Shown one piece after another: positions 44,526 to 54,900 of a stretch of DNA of 64,000 bases. Source of the DNA: Brevibacillus laterosporus. Its GTDB lineage: Bacteria > Bacillota > Bacilli > Brevibacillales > Brevibacillaceae. The DNA is taken from the NCBI RefSeq assembly GCF_030489605.1, contig NZ_JAUKFY010000003.1, positions 62,001 to 126,000 on the forward strand, given 5' to 3'. Position numbers and translations under genes: made by a program. Within the stretch, counting starts at the first letter, position 1. Every line of letters starts with the position of its first letter. A model generated the notes under the pieces. It ran no database searches. It had not been told where the DNA came from and saw nothing but the letters and a program-made list of their open reading frames with translations.

Positions 44526-46431
44526 AAGGAACACCTCCCAGCGCCGTAAGACTGACCATGAGAACTACGAGCCCCAGCAAGACTACAAAGCCATAGGTCT
44601 GCATCTGACCAGACTGTAAGCGGCTTAGTAACCTTCCAACCATGTTGGTCAATCTGCCAATGCTTCTAACCAGACCTCCAATGATGTAGTAATCCAGCCA
44701 GTTAAAAGCAAGACCAATGCCTTTTAGCGGACGAATAAATACAAAGGTATAGAGCTCATCGATGTAAAATTTACGGTACGAAAGCTGATAAAGCCATGGC
44801 AGTTGTTCGGATATAATATCGGTTGGCAGATTTTTTTTGCCATACATCAGATAAGCGAGTCCTATTCCAAACAACGAAATAAGTACAGCTACAATCTGCA
44901 ACCATAGTGCACTATGCCCAGATTCCTCTCCATATTTATCGATAATGAACTGACCCACAGAGCCACTCATCATCCACTCCCCTAGCACAGGTGCATTTGG
45001 TAGATTAATAAACCCGGCACCAATTGCCAACAAAGCTAGCAGAAGCATTGGAATCGTCATGACACTTGGTGATTCATATGCTTTTTTAGCCCCTTCAGAA
45101 GCAGGCGCTCCTCTAAACGTAAGAAAATACAAACGGAACATATAAAAAGCGGTAAAGAATGCAGCTACAATCGCAATGATTAATAAGTCATATCGACCGG
45201 CTATATACACCGCACCGAGAATCTCTTCCTTCGACCAGAAGCCCGAGAAGGGAGGGATGCCAGCTATAGCAAGACAACCGATCAAAAAAACAACGGATGT
45301 AACCGGCATACGCTTCGATAAACCACCCATTTTAAACACGTCCTGGGTGTGCACCGCATGTATCACGCTACCTGCGGCAAGGAATAATAACGCTTTAAAA
45401 AAAGCATGCGTCATCAGATGAAAGGTTCCTGCCACATAACCGGCAGCCCCCGCTACTCCCAATGCCATCATCATAAAGCCAAGCTGACTGACTGTAGAGT
45501 AGGCAAGAACCCGTTTAATATCACGCTGCGTCAGTCCAATAGAGGCGGCAAAAATGGCAGTGAATCCACCAACGTATGCCACTACGTCTAAGGCGATTGG
45601 CGACTCAATAAATAGTGGAAATGTTGTCGCAACCAGATATACCCCAGCGGCTACCATTGTGGCCGCATGAATTAAAGCAGACACAGGCGTTGGGCCTTCC
45701 ATCGCATCAGGCAACCATGTATGGAGCGGAAATTGACCTGATTTTCCTACCGCTCCGACAAAAATGAGAATAGCAGCTAAGGTAATGACAAACGGTTCTA
45801 CTTTCCCGCCCTGAATAGCTGTAAAAATATCGTCGAATTCAAAGCGTCCTGTTTGCCAAAACAGCAGGCAAATGGCAATGAATAATCCAACATCGCCTAT
45901 TCGTGTGACGATAAAAGCTTTTTTCGCCGCCGCCTTAGCCTCTGGTTTAAAGTAGTAATACCCTACCAAAAGGAAAGAACAAACGCCCACCAACTCCCAA
46001 AAAATGTAGAGTTGCAGGAGATTTGGTGAGATCACCAAACCAAGCATGGAGAAGGTAAATAGCGCTAAATATTGATAAAACACTGGAAAACGCTGATCTC
46101 CTTGCATATATCCACGCGAATAAATTTGTACTAACAAGCTCACAACAGAAACGATCACCAGCATCATAGCGTTTAATTGATTGACTTCAAAGCCTACAGG
46201 AATCACATAATCCCCTACTTGGAGCCATTTAATGCTGAGTACGTAATCCTGTGCCCCTTCCTGAAAACGAGCCACGAACGTAATACAAGCCAACACCAGA
46301 GATGCCGCCGTCAATAGAATGCTTATGTACCCCGCTCCCTCTTTTAATTGCCGTCCGAACGAGAGGATGATGGCAAAAGCGATCAGAGGAAAAAGCGGTA
46401 CGAGCCAAGCGTACTGCATACTTGTTTCCAT
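44515..46431 (-). CDS. nuoL: NADH-quinone oxidoreductase subunit L
   Basis: Largest antiporter-like subunit of complex I, 638 residues. It has the 14-helix core plus the long C-terminal lateral helix that braces the membrane arm. Motifs: LYIFWELVGVCSFLLVGYYY (Glu), VGKSGQFPLHTWLPDAMEGPTPVSALIHAATMVAAG, and LAYSTVSQLGFMMMALG. ATG 46431 follows AGGTG; 24 bp separate it from nuoK. Confidence 0.96.
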   Translation of the reverse strand: METSMQYAWLVPLFPLIAFAIILSFGRQLKEGAGYISILLTAASLVLACITFVARFQEGAQDYVLSIKWLQVGDYVIPVGFEVNQLNAMMLVIVSVVSLLVQIYSRGYMQGDQRFPVFYQYLALFTFSMLGLVISPNLLQLYIFWELVGVCSFLLVGYYYFKPEAKAAAKKAFIVTRIGDVGLFIAICLLFWQTGRFEFDDIFTAIQGGKVEPFVITLAAILIFVGAVGKSGQFPLHTWLPDAMEGPTPVSALIHAATMVAAGVYLVATTFPLFIESPIALDVVAYVGGFTAIFAASIGLTQRDIKRVLAYSTVSQLGFMMMALGVAGAAGYVAGTFHLMTHAFFKALLFLAAGSVIHAVHTQDVFKMGGLSKRMPVTSVVFLIGCLAIAGIPPFSGFWSKEEILGAVYIAGRYDLLIIAIVAAFFTAFYMFRLYFLTFRGAPASEGAKKAYESPSVMTIPMLLLALLAIGAGFINLPNAPVLGEWMMSGSVGQFIIDKYGEESGHSALWLQIVAVLISLFGIGLAYLMYGKKNLPTDIISEQLPWLYQLSYRKFYIDELYTFVFIRPLKGIGLAFNWLDYYIIGGLVRSIGRLTNMVGRLLSRLQSGQMQTYGFVVLLGLVVLMVSLTALGGVPFVK

Positions 46432-46455
46432 ATTTTCACCTATCCTTTTTCCTGG

Positions 46456-46767
46456 TTAATCTTTTAATTTATCCATCTCGTCAACGTTCACCGTATCACG
46501 ATTACGATAGAGAGCGATCAATACTGCAATCCCAACAGCCACCTCTGCCGCAGCTACCGTCATGGTAAACAAAGTGAATATTTGACCAGTAACAGCCGCA
46601 TGCAAACCATATTTCGAGAATGCTACTAAATTAATATTTACAGCATTCAGCATAAGCTCAATGGAGAGCAAGACGATAATGGCATTTCGTTTGGTCAATG
46701 CTCCGAACAGCCCAACACAAAATAAAATGAGGGCAACAAGCAAATAAGAAGAGATATGAATATCCAT
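46456..46767 (-). CDS. nuoK: NADH-quinone oxidoreductase subunit K
   Basis: Small membrane subunit (103 residues, three helices) related to MrpC. Two conserved membrane Glu residues are seen, in [16 protein letters not shown] and [21 protein letters not shown] 46767 has GGAGGAG upstream. It lies 5 bp after nuoJ. Confidence 0.95.
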   Translation of the reverse strand: MDIHISSYLLVALILFCVGLFGALTKRNAIIVLLSIELMLNAVNINLVAFSKYGLHAAVTGQIFTLFTMTVAAAEVAVGIAVLIALYRNRDTVNVDEMDKLKD

Positions 46768-46772
46768 CTGTG

Positions 46773-47282
46773 TTACTCCTCCTCTTTCTTAGCCAACACG
46801 ATTGCGCCTACCAAAGCTACTAGTAACAGCACAGACAGCAATTCAAACGGAATTACGAACTTTGTAAATACTTCGATTCCGATTTCCTTGACGTTACTAA
46901 CAGATGGATTAGGGGTTCTTGCCGGCACAGAAGACCAGTTTGTGTATTGAATGGCCGTAAAAATCGTTGTAAACAACGTCACAACTCCTGCCAAGCTAAA
47001 CCAAAACCGTGCTCTTCGTTTTTTCCCTTCTTCTGTCGCATTGTGCTTTGTCAGCATGATTCCGAATAACATCAGAATCGAGATCGCCCCTGAATAGACC
47101 AATATTTGGGAAACAGCAACGAATTCAGCACCCAGCAGTACAAACAAGCCTGCAATACTAATAAACGTTACCCCAATAGAGATCACCATATGAACTACTC
47201 GGTTAAAGTTAATCATAAAAATCGCCCCACCAATGGTCAGAAGGCCCAGTATAAAGAACACGGCATACGACCCGCTTATCAA
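46773..47282 (-). CDS. nuoJ: NADH-quinone oxidoreductase subunit J
   Basis: Membrane subunit of 169 residues with five hydrophobic segments. Conserved [27 protein letters not shown], including the pi-bulge helix region of ND6-type subunits, is present. The start is TTG 47282 with GGGAGG upstream, directly after the nuoI stop codon. Confidence 0.94.
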   Translation of the reverse strand: MISGSYAVFFILGLLTIGGAIFMINFNRVVHMVISIGVTFISIAGLFVLLGAEFVAVSQILVYSGAISILMLFGIMLTKHNATEEGKKRRARFWFSLAGVVTLFTTIFTAIQYTNWSSVPARTPNPSVSNVKEIGIEVFTKFVIPFELLSVLLLVALVGAIVLAKKEEE

Positions 47283-47696
47283 TTAGTTTTCCTCCCTCAC
47301 ATTGGTATTGTTATCGTCCAACCATTTTAAATCCTTGTACAATTCATCTCGACTATACACTGCAAGCTCAAAATTATTAGTCATGACGATTGCATTTGTT
47401 GGACAGACCTCCGTACATAGATCGCATAAAATACAAATTTCAAAATTAATATCATACGTATCAATGATTTTACCTTTTTTCTCGGGATCAGGATGCGGCT
47501 TCCCGGTTAGCTGAATGCACTCAGTCGGACAGATCCTGGCGCACTGATTGCAAACGATACATTTTTCCGGAGAGAAATGCTGGATTCCCCGAAATCGAGG
47601 CGGCATCTGGAAGGGTACATCTGGGTACATCGTCGTTAACTTCTTCTCAGATAGCTTTTTGAGCGTGTATCCTAGGCCTTTGGCAAATCCTAGCAC
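47283..47696 (-). CDS. nuoI: NADH-quinone oxidoreductase subunit I
   Basis: Ferredoxin-like subunit of 137 residues holding two [4Fe-4S] clusters (N6a, N6b). The motifs are CIVCNQCARICPTECI and CILCDLCTEVCPTNAI. It links the electron input side to NuoB. The start is GTG 47696 with GAGGAGG upstream. Confidence 0.96.
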   Translation of the reverse strand: MLGFAKGLGYTLKKLSEKKLTTMYPDVPFQMPPRFRGIQHFSPEKCIVCNQCARICPTECIQLTGKPHPDPEKKGKIIDTYDINFEICILCDLCTEVCPTNAIVMTNNFELAVYSRDELYKDLKWLDDNNTNVREEN

Positions 47697-47742
47697 GTAA
47701 ATTCCTCCTCATTATCAAAATAGATAGCTTATAGCTAAAACT

Positions 47743-48750
47743 CTACATAAAACCTTTTTGAAATGAGATGACTACAGCCGTAAGCAAGATATTCAATAGA
47801 GCGATTGGTAGAAGCCCTTTCCAAGCAAAGCCCATTAATTGGTCTGCACGGAATCGAGGCATCGTAGCCCTAATCCAGAACTGCAAAAATACGTAGCACA
47901 TAAATTTAAGGATAAACCAAATAACCGGCGGAATAAAGCTCAGGCTGGGATGAACAGGCAACCATCCACCCAAAAACAGAATCGTAATCAATGCCCCCAT
48001 GCCAAACATGTACACGTACTCTGATAACATAAACATGGCAAAACGGAAGCCAGAGTATTCCACATGATACCCTGCGACAAGCTCCGACTCAGCTTCTGGC
48101 AAATCAAACGGGGAACGATTCAATTCCGCCTGTGCTGCAATTAAGAATACACCAAATCCTAATATTTGCGGAATAATATTCCACATGTCCTGCTGTGCAT
48201 AGACGATATCTTTTAGATTAAGGCTGCCAGTCATTAAAACAACACCCACAACTGACATAACCAGCGGCACCTCATAACTAATCATCTGCGCTGCCGAACG
48301 CATGCCGCCAATTAAGGAATATTTATTATTAGAAGCCCATCCAGCCGTAATGACACCCATGACTGATATACCAGACAAGGCAATGTAATACAAAACCCCA
48401 ATCCCTAAGTCGGCAAATTGCAGTTTATCCGTAAATGGCATAACCGCCAATACCGCAAACGCAGGAGCATATGCCAAAATAGGAGCCAGCGTAAACAGGG
48501 CACGGTCTGCATTTTTTGGCCGAGTATCTTCTTTAATAAGCAATTTGACAACATCAGATACCGTTTGTAAAAGCCCTAGTGGACCTACACGATTAGGACC
48601 ATAGCGCAATTGCATCCAGCCAATTACTTTTCGTTCAAAATAGATCGCATATGTAACAAAAGCAAGCACCACCAACAGTAACACTATTGCTGCCATGGAG
48701 AACAGTAAAACATTGGTAAATGATGGGGTCTGTTGAAGCCAACTAGTCAT
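47743..48750 (-). CDS. nuoH: NADH-quinone oxidoreductase subunit H
   Basis: Membrane subunit at the junction with the peripheral arm, 335 residues and eight helices; it forms part of the quinone channel. ND1-family motifs: ERKVIGWMQLRYGPNRVGPLG, AAQAELNRSPFDLPEAESELVAGYHVEYSG and RATMPRFRADQLMGFAWK. ATG 48750 follows GGGAGG and abuts the nuoD stop codon. Confidence 0.97.
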   Translation of the reverse strand: MTSWLQQTPSFTNVLLFSMAAIVLLLVVLAFVTYAIYFERKVIGWMQLRYGPNRVGPLGLLQTVSDVVKLLIKEDTRPKNADRALFTLAPILAYAPAFAVLAVMPFTDKLQFADLGIGVLYYIALSGISVMGVITAGWASNNKYSLIGGMRSAAQMISYEVPLVMSVVGVVLMTGSLNLKDIVYAQQDMWNIIPQILGFGVFLIAAQAELNRSPFDLPEAESELVAGYHVEYSGFRFAMFMLSEYVYMFGMGALITILFLGGWLPVHPSLSFIPPVIWFILKFMCYVFLQFWIRATMPRFRADQLMGFAWKGLLPIALLNILLTAVVISFQKGFM

Positions 48751-49872
48751 TTATGCATCTACCTCCCCGACCACAATATCAATGCTACCCAAAATGGCCA
48801 CCATATTGGACATATTAACACCTTTCAATAAGGAAGGTAAAATCTGCAAATTTACAAAGGATGGTCTTCGCAGTTTCATTCTCCATGGCTTATCCTTACC
48901 CTGACTAGCAATATACACACCTAATTCTCCACGCGGTGCTTCAATTCGTACGTATGCTTCTCCTGCCGGCGGCCGAATCACTCGAGGAACTTTGCCGATA
49001 ACCTCTCCTTCTGAGGGAAATTGATCTAGAGCTTGCTCTAAAATTCGCAGTGATTGCTCAATTTCTTGGAGCCGCAAATGATAGCGAGCCATGCAGTCTC
49101 CATCTGTAGATACAGGAACATCAAATTCAAACCGATCGTAAATGGAGTATGGCTCATTTTTACGAATATCCCAATTCTCTCCTGTACAGCGAAGCATGAC
49201 ACCGGACAGAGAATAATCAAGAGCCGTTTGACGATCATAAGTACCAATACCGGTCAATCGGCTAATAAAAATTTCATTCCCGCTCACCAAAAGGTGGTAA
49301 TTAGCCAATTCCTTTTTCAGATATTGAACAAATGCCTTTGCTTTATCAATCCATCCAGGAGGGGCATCCCATTTTACTCCGCCAATTCTCATATAATTGT
49401 ACGTCAAACGTGCCCCAGAAATCTCGTTAAACAAATTAATAATGGTTTCTCGATCGCGGAACGCATACAAAAATGGCCCCATCGCCCCGATGTCCAAAAG
49501 ATAGGTGCCCCACCAAACCAAATGGCTGGCAACACGATTTAGCTCCATTACAATTACACGTAAATACTCAGCCTTTTCCGGAATTTCTAGTCCCATCATC
49601 GTTTCAACGGCATGACACAACACATAATTATTGGTCATAGACGAGAGATAGTCCAGTCGATCTGTATAGGGAATGATTTGCGTGTATGTCAGATTCTCAG
49701 CTAGCTTTTCTGTGCCACGATGCAAATAGCCCATTACAGGAATGGCTTCTTTAATGGTTTCCCCGTCTATCTTTACAATTAAACGAAATACTCCATGGGT
49801 ACTTGGATGCTGAGGTCCAACATTCAGGATCATTTCTTCTGTGCGAATACTAGTCGTCACTGGAGTACTCAA
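48751..49872 (-). CDS. nuoD: NADH-quinone oxidoreductase subunit D
   Basis: The 49 kDa-type subunit (373 residues) that forms the quinone pocket with NuoB. Signatures: NVGPQHPSTHGVFRLIVKIDGE, GYLHRGTEKLAENLTY and APRGELGVYIASQGKDKPWRMKLR. The start is TTG 49872 with GAGGGGG upstream. It starts 2 bp after nuoC. Confidence 0.96.
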   Translation of the reverse strand: MSTPVTTSIRTEEMILNVGPQHPSTHGVFRLIVKIDGETIKEAIPVMGYLHRGTEKLAENLTYTQIIPYTDRLDYLSSMTNNYVLCHAVETMMGLEIPEKAEYLRVIVMELNRVASHLVWWGTYLLDIGAMGPFLYAFRDRETIINLFNEISGARLTYNYMRIGGVKWDAPPGWIDKAKAFVQYLKKELANYHLLVSGNEIFISRLTGIGTYDRQTALDYSLSGVMLRCTGENWDIRKNEPYSIYDRFEFDVPVSTDGDCMARYHLRLQEIEQSLRILEQALDQFPSEGEVIGKVPRVIRPPAGEAYVRIEAPRGELGVYIASQGKDKPWRMKLRRPSFVNLQILPSLLKGVNMSNMVAILGSIDIVVGEVDA

Positions 49873-49874
49873 GG

Positions 49875-50831
49875 TTATACCCCCTCATCAAAAGGCTCAT
49901 AATCTTTACGCAACGGATGTCCAACCCACTCATCCGGCATCATGATTCTAACCAGATTGGGATGTCCAATAAAGTCGATTCCTAACAAATCATATGTTTC
50001 TCGCTCATTCCAATCTGCTCCTCGCCACACATCTACAACAGAAGCCACAGACGGTGCTTCACGCGTAGTTTTCACCTTAATGGCCAGGCTTTGCTGATGC
50101 GCATACGAATACAGATGATAGTAGACTTCCATCCGGTCTTCATAATCGACGCCGTGCAGATTGGAAAGGTAATCAAATTGTAAGCTAGGCTCCTGCTTTA
50201 AAAAGAGTGCAATTTCATGCCAAAGCTGATTTTTTATCGTCATGGTGGGAACTTCTTTTGATAAAACGTTAACGTAGGATTCTTCGATGCTTTCTTTGCC
50301 AAATCTCTCTGTAATGATTTGTACAAAACGATCTAGGTAGGGTTGATTCTTCGAGGGGGGAACTTCTGCTGTTACAGTTTCTTCGCTTGATTTCGCCTTT
50401 GCCGCCGCGGCTGCTACTGCTTTCGCTTTTTCTGCTGCTTTAGCCTTGGCATCTGTATCAGCCTCTGTAGGTAGTCCTGTGGTTACTTCTTCACTTGCTT
50501 GTGTATTTTTTTCTTGAGCAGACTGCGCAGGGTTTTCTGTAGTCGTGGCGCCACTTTCTAGCTTTGCTTTGGCCGCCGCTGCCGCCTTTGCCTTTGCTGC
50601 TGCCGCTGCCTTGGCTTTCGCTATCGCTTGTTCATCGGGTACGGAAGAGCTAGAAGAAGGCTCATCTTGTGTCATTGTTTGTGTTGAGTGTTTATTTGTT
50701 TCTTCATCAGCTGCATTAGCTTGTGCTTGCCGTGCCAATTTAGCTTTTACAGCCGCGGCCGCTTTTGCCTTCGCTTCCGCCACTGCTGCTGCCTTTTCTT
50801 CAGGTGTAGGCTTTCTTTTTTCTTCACTCAT
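49875..50831 (-). CDS. nuoC: NADH-quinone oxidoreductase subunit C with long Ala/Lys-rich N-terminus
   Basis: The 30 kDa-type subunit of the peripheral arm. The conserved domain covers residues 160-318 ([10 protein letters not shown], then [28 protein letters not shown] and HPLRKDY). Residues 1-159 are low complexity, with many [11 protein letters not shown] blocks between acidic and Ser/Thr stretches. The protein is therefore about twice the normal size. The ATG overlaps the nuoB stop (ATGA), so the extension is in the translated frame and not an annotation error. The extension may be a flexible tether; nothing else is known. Confidence 0.94.
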   Translation of the reverse strand: MSEEKRKPTPEEKAAAVAEAKAKAAAAVKAKLARQAQANAADEETNKHSTQTMTQDEPSSSSSVPDEQAIAKAKAAAAAKAKAAAAAKAKLESGATTTENPAQSAQEKNTQASEEVTTGLPTEADTDAKAKAAEKAKAVAAAAAKAKSSEETVTAEVPPSKNQPYLDRFVQIITERFGKESIEESYVNVLSKEVPTMTIKNQLWHEIALFLKQEPSLQFDYLSNLHGVDYEDRMEVYYHLYSYAHQQSLAIKVKTTREAPSVASVVDVWRGADWNERETYDLLGIDFIGHPNLVRIMMPDEWVGHPLRKDYEPFDEGV

Positions 50832-51346
50832 TGCTGATCCACCCGCTTTCCGGTCTTTGCTTCATAGCGGATTTTTTCTTGTAATTTATTAATACCATAG
50901 ATCAACGCAACTGGACTTGGCGGGCAACCTGGAATATAAACATCCACAGGGCATATTTGATCAACACCCTTTACTACACTATACGATTTGATGTAGGGAC
51001 CACCCGCCGTAGCACAGGAACCCATGGCAATAACCCATTTTGGTTCAGGCATCTGATCATACAAGCGTCTTAATAATGGCGCCATTTTTTTGGTGACTGT
51101 TCCAGCTACAATCATCACATCCGACTGTCTAGGAGAAGGGCGAAAAATGACGCCGAATCGATCTAGATCATAGTGAGAACCGCCTGTCCCCATCATTTCA
51201 ATCCCGCAACAGGCTAATCCAAACGTAAGCGGCCATAGCGAGTTGCTTCTTACCCATCCCTTTAATGTCTCTAAACTCGTAAGCAGAACATTCCGATTTA
51301 ATTCTTCCTGTAAATCTGGTTCGATGCTTTTCAAATCTAATTCCAT
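50828..51346 (-). CDS. nuoB: NADH-quinone oxidoreductase subunit B
   Basis: PSST-type subunit of 172 residues carrying the terminal cluster N2. The Cys ligands are seen as tandem CC in [10 protein letters not shown], Cys in MGSCATAGG and Cys in [10 protein letters not shown]. It starts at ATG 51346, overlapping nuoA by 10 bp. Confidence 0.97.
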   Translation of the reverse strand: MELDLKSIEPDLQEELNRNVLLTSLETLKGWVRSNSLWPLTFGLACCGIEMMGTGGSHYDLDRFGVIFRPSPRQSDVMIVAGTVTKKMAPLLRRLYDQMPEPKWVIAMGSCATAGGPYIKSYSVVKGVDQICPVDVYIPGCPPSPVALIYGINKLQEKIRYEAKTGKRVDQQ

Positions 51347-51708
51347 TCAAGCACCTTCTTTCTCCATGCGTACAACAGGCCAATAATCAGAAGAACAATG
51401 AAGATACACATTTCCACGAGAGCAAAAAGCCCTAATTCATTAAAAGCGACTGCCCACGGATACAAAAACAACGTTTCAACATCAAAAATAACGAACAGTA
51501 GAGCAAAAATATAATACTTTACGTTAAAACGAACCCAACTGTCTCCAATCGGGATATTTCCGCTCTCGTATGTTGTTTGCTTTTCAGCATTCGGTTTATT
51601 TGGACGTAATAGAGGCCCAATGATGCTTACCGTGGCAACTGGAAGCAACACACCAAGAAGCAGAAAGATGGCAACAATCACATAATTGTTTGCATAAATA
51701 GCATCCAT
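51337..51708 (-). CDS. nuoA: NADH-quinone oxidoreductase subunit A
   Basis: Small membrane subunit with three helices, 123 residues from ATG 51708. The ND3-family motif [43 protein letters not shown] is present; here Ser occupies the position before GN where many members have Cys. ATG 51708 has GGAGGG upstream; 51723 would place that site inside the gene. First gene of the operon. Confidence 0.95.
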   Translation of the reverse strand: MDAIYANNYVIVAIFLLLGVLLPVATVSIIGPLLRPNKPNAEKQTTYESGNIPIGDSWVRFNVKYYIFALLFVIFDVETLFLYPWAVAFNELGLFALVEMCIFIVLLIIGLLYAWRKKVLEWN

Positions 51709-51752
51709 CTTATTTCCCTCCATTGTGCTGTAGGTCTTCGAATTTCTTCATA

Positions 51753-51782
51753 ATTATAGCAAATCAGTACATTTCTGTACAA
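51753..51782 (-). promoter_or_regulatory. Probable promoter of the nuo operon
   Basis: TTGTAC at 51782-51777 and a perfect TATAAT at 51758-51753 with an 18 bp spacer, 45 bp upstream of the nuoA start. Confidence 0.7.
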
Positions 51783-51880
51783 CGAAAGCCCTTACAAACA
51801 CTCAGACTTTTATTAGCCTACGTACATTTATATACTTATTTTATCAGATTTTTGTTTATTTTATGAAAAAATATTGCACT

Positions 51881-51931
51881 AATAAAATATAAGGGTCTTA
51901 CCCGCAACAGAGATGTGCAGGTAAGACCCTT
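51881..51931 (-). terminator. Terminator of the Vpr-like protease gene
   Basis: AAGGGTCTTACC / GGTAAGACCCTT, a perfect 12 bp stem with a 17-base loop, followed on the minus strand by an A/T-rich tail with T-runs (ATATTTTATT). Confidence 0.85.
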
Positions 51932-51968
51932 GGTTACTTGGCGTTAGTACCTTCTAAAAATGCAAATC

Positions 51969-54900
51969 CTACTGAACAGTAGGTTCGGCTACTTGCTGCT
52001 CAGTTTGTTGGGTTTGCTGTTCAGGTTGTTGCTCAACTTGTTGTTCAACTTGTTGTTCAACTTGTTCTTCTACTTCGCTTGGAGCAGGAAGTCTGCCCTT
52101 TCCTTCTCCCTTACCTTTATTCGGTTGCAGCAATACGTCTACAACAACTGCCTTTTTAATCGAAGGCACCTTTACAGAAGATACATAAACGGTAAGATAC
52201 ACTGGTTTTTTCTGTTTTTTCTTTGGCAATTTTACTAGGAAGCCATCGTTGTCGATCAAATCAGGGTTAGAGCTTTCTACTACTTTATAAGTAATTTCAT
52301 CTGTTTCATTCGGTAGCTTTAACACTTGCTTATTCAATTCGCTTACATTGACGATCTTTGCAGAGAAATCTTCGGCTGCTTCGTTAACTAATTCCCTGAT
52401 ATCTTCACGGCCTTCTTCATCAACTGCACCTTGAATCGAAATAGCGCTCCAAGCCTCATATTTAATTTTTATATCGTCCTCTTTTTCAACTGGGTTTTCT
52501 GGATCATACTGATATCCAAAGATTCTTACTTTATATTTCCCGTTTTCCGGCTTTGTCAGTTTACCAGTTTTTGCACTTACATATTCCCCAGTTAGATTTT
52601 TAAAGGAAAGCTTTCCTGGTTTCAACAACTGAAGATTTCCTTTTTTGTCTGTCTTTTTCTCTACAGCCATTGTACCTAGCTTCTCGTCATTTAGACCCCA
52701 AAGCTGTAGCTCAATGAGATTAATATCCTTTGCCTGCAAGTCGGCAGATGCAGAGAAAGTGAGTGAATCGGGATTAATCTGAGTGCTGGAGAGCTTAAAG
52801 CTATCAAAGCCGAATTTATTTTCTTCTCTTTCGTCACCTACATGAATAACAAACGGCAGATGCAAGTCAGGGTGTCCATCCTTGCTCTTCAGACGAACTT
52901 CGCCTTCATATACGCCGTCCTTTACTTTTTTCTTAGCCTCTACCTGCAAATTAAATTGTACGGACTTTCCAGGTTTTACGGTAAAGTCATCCTCTGACAG
53001 CTTCACTTTCAGGTTGTCCGTATTAGTAGTTGTCTCTGGTTTTCCTGGTACAGACGTTACCTTCTCGTGCATAATAACTTCTGCTTCATATTCAACCTCT
53101 TCATCAGAAGTATTTTTTAATTGAAGGGTTCTAACTAACGGTTTTTTCATGTCTCTGGAAACTAAGCCAAAGCTGACATTTGTTCCGTAGTTGGTAACAT
53201 ACTTTTCATTCATGTTTTTATCTAGGATTTTGGTCTTTTCAACTGTTTGTAGCAGAGCTGGTGTTTTTAGCGCTGCCAAACCATCTACACGACCAGAGCC
53301 TTGGGAATACACATCATATAGAACACCATTGCCATCCTTGATCTCAACAGCAGTATTAGCCATAGCCGCCTTTACATCAAATGGCGTCCAATCTGGATGA
53401 GCCTGTTTTAAAAGCAACACCAGACCTGCCACATGCGGTGTAGCCATACTTGTACCGTTTAGGCGCTGGTATGCATGATCGTAATTCGCATCTGGGAAAT
53501 CCTTTTTCCATGTTGGCTTAGCTGACAAGATGCTTACCCCTGGAGCCGAAACATCTGGCTTAATCGAGTACTCATCATCCATAGCCGGTCCACGCGAACT
53601 AAAGTCAGCCATTAGATCGCCTTTTTCTACAGTCTTAGGATACTCGCTGCTAAATGTAATGGTAGCTTTGCTTGGATCAGCTTGAATTTGCTTCACCAAT
53701 TCACGGCCTTCTTTTCCTTTCATATCAAAGGTAGGAATTGCATCCATTTGATCGCCAAGATAGGAATTAAAGTAATCGTCACGACCTACTGGATCCGGAT
53801 CCGCAATGCCGTCTCCATTTGCATCATTGCCATTATAAATAATAATAGCTTTTGCTCCCGCCTTTTTCGCGTTGGAAATCTTGTCCACAAAGGCTATTCC
53901 ACCACGTGAAACTAAAACCACTTTGCCCCTCACATCTACTTTAGCAAAATCAGCATTCAGTCCTAGGTTAGCAAATACAAGCGGGAGGGTTTCTGTACCC
54001 ACTATCTTCGCAAAATCATTTAGACCTGTTTCATAACTTGCTACTTTAAACTCATAGTTTTTACCGAAGGAGGTAGTAGCTGTACTGGTATACAACTCTA
54101 CAGGCGGTGTAGTTGCTCCTACAGAAATAACTAATTTGGCTCCTGCTGGAGATCCGGCTGTGTAATAATATTGATTTGGATTATTATTAGCAGCATTTCC
54201 GTTAGCTACTACTGGAATAACCCCAGCCAATACAGCATTATTTAATGCGATAGCATCAGGTGAGTCAGAGTTCTTTTCCAAATCAGAGCCTAGCGACAAA
54301 TTGATAACATCCATGCCATCTTTAACAGCACGTTCAATACCATCAATTACTTGAGCCGAGCTTCCACCATGTCGTCCTAATACACGGTATGAATAAAGGT
54401 CAGCCTCATAGGCAATTCCACGAACATGAACGTCGGATGTTTTATTGGAAGCTCGCCCCACAATTGTGCCGGCTACGTGAGTACCGTGATGTGAGCCTTT
54501 ATAACCTTTCCCCTCTGGATCTTCTTCCACTGGGATTGGCTTTTGCTCGTATGGGTCATCATCATCATCGTAGGAGTCATAGCCACCTTTATAGGCATCC
54601 TTTAAGTCAGGGTGCAAATAGTCTACACCGGTATCAATAACACCTACTTTTAAGCCTTTGCCAGTGTAGCCTAGCTTCCACATCTCAGGTATTTTCATTG
54701 CTTTCAGAGGGTTCGCGTCATAATTTCCCGGCGGTAGGTCGGCAGTCTCCGATACAACCTCTACCTCTGGTTGGGAATAGTAGTTAATGTTGTTATAAAC
54801 GGCTTTTACATTAGGCAGTTCAGCCAGCTTAGGGATTTCATTTGCAGGCAGAGTCACTACCATTCCATTAAATACTTCTTCAAACTTCTTCTCGATATCT

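Noticed and set aside
50545-50892. 115-codon plus-strand Ala-rich frame opposite nuoC
   Set aside because: Antisense shadow of the KA-rich repeats of nuoC.
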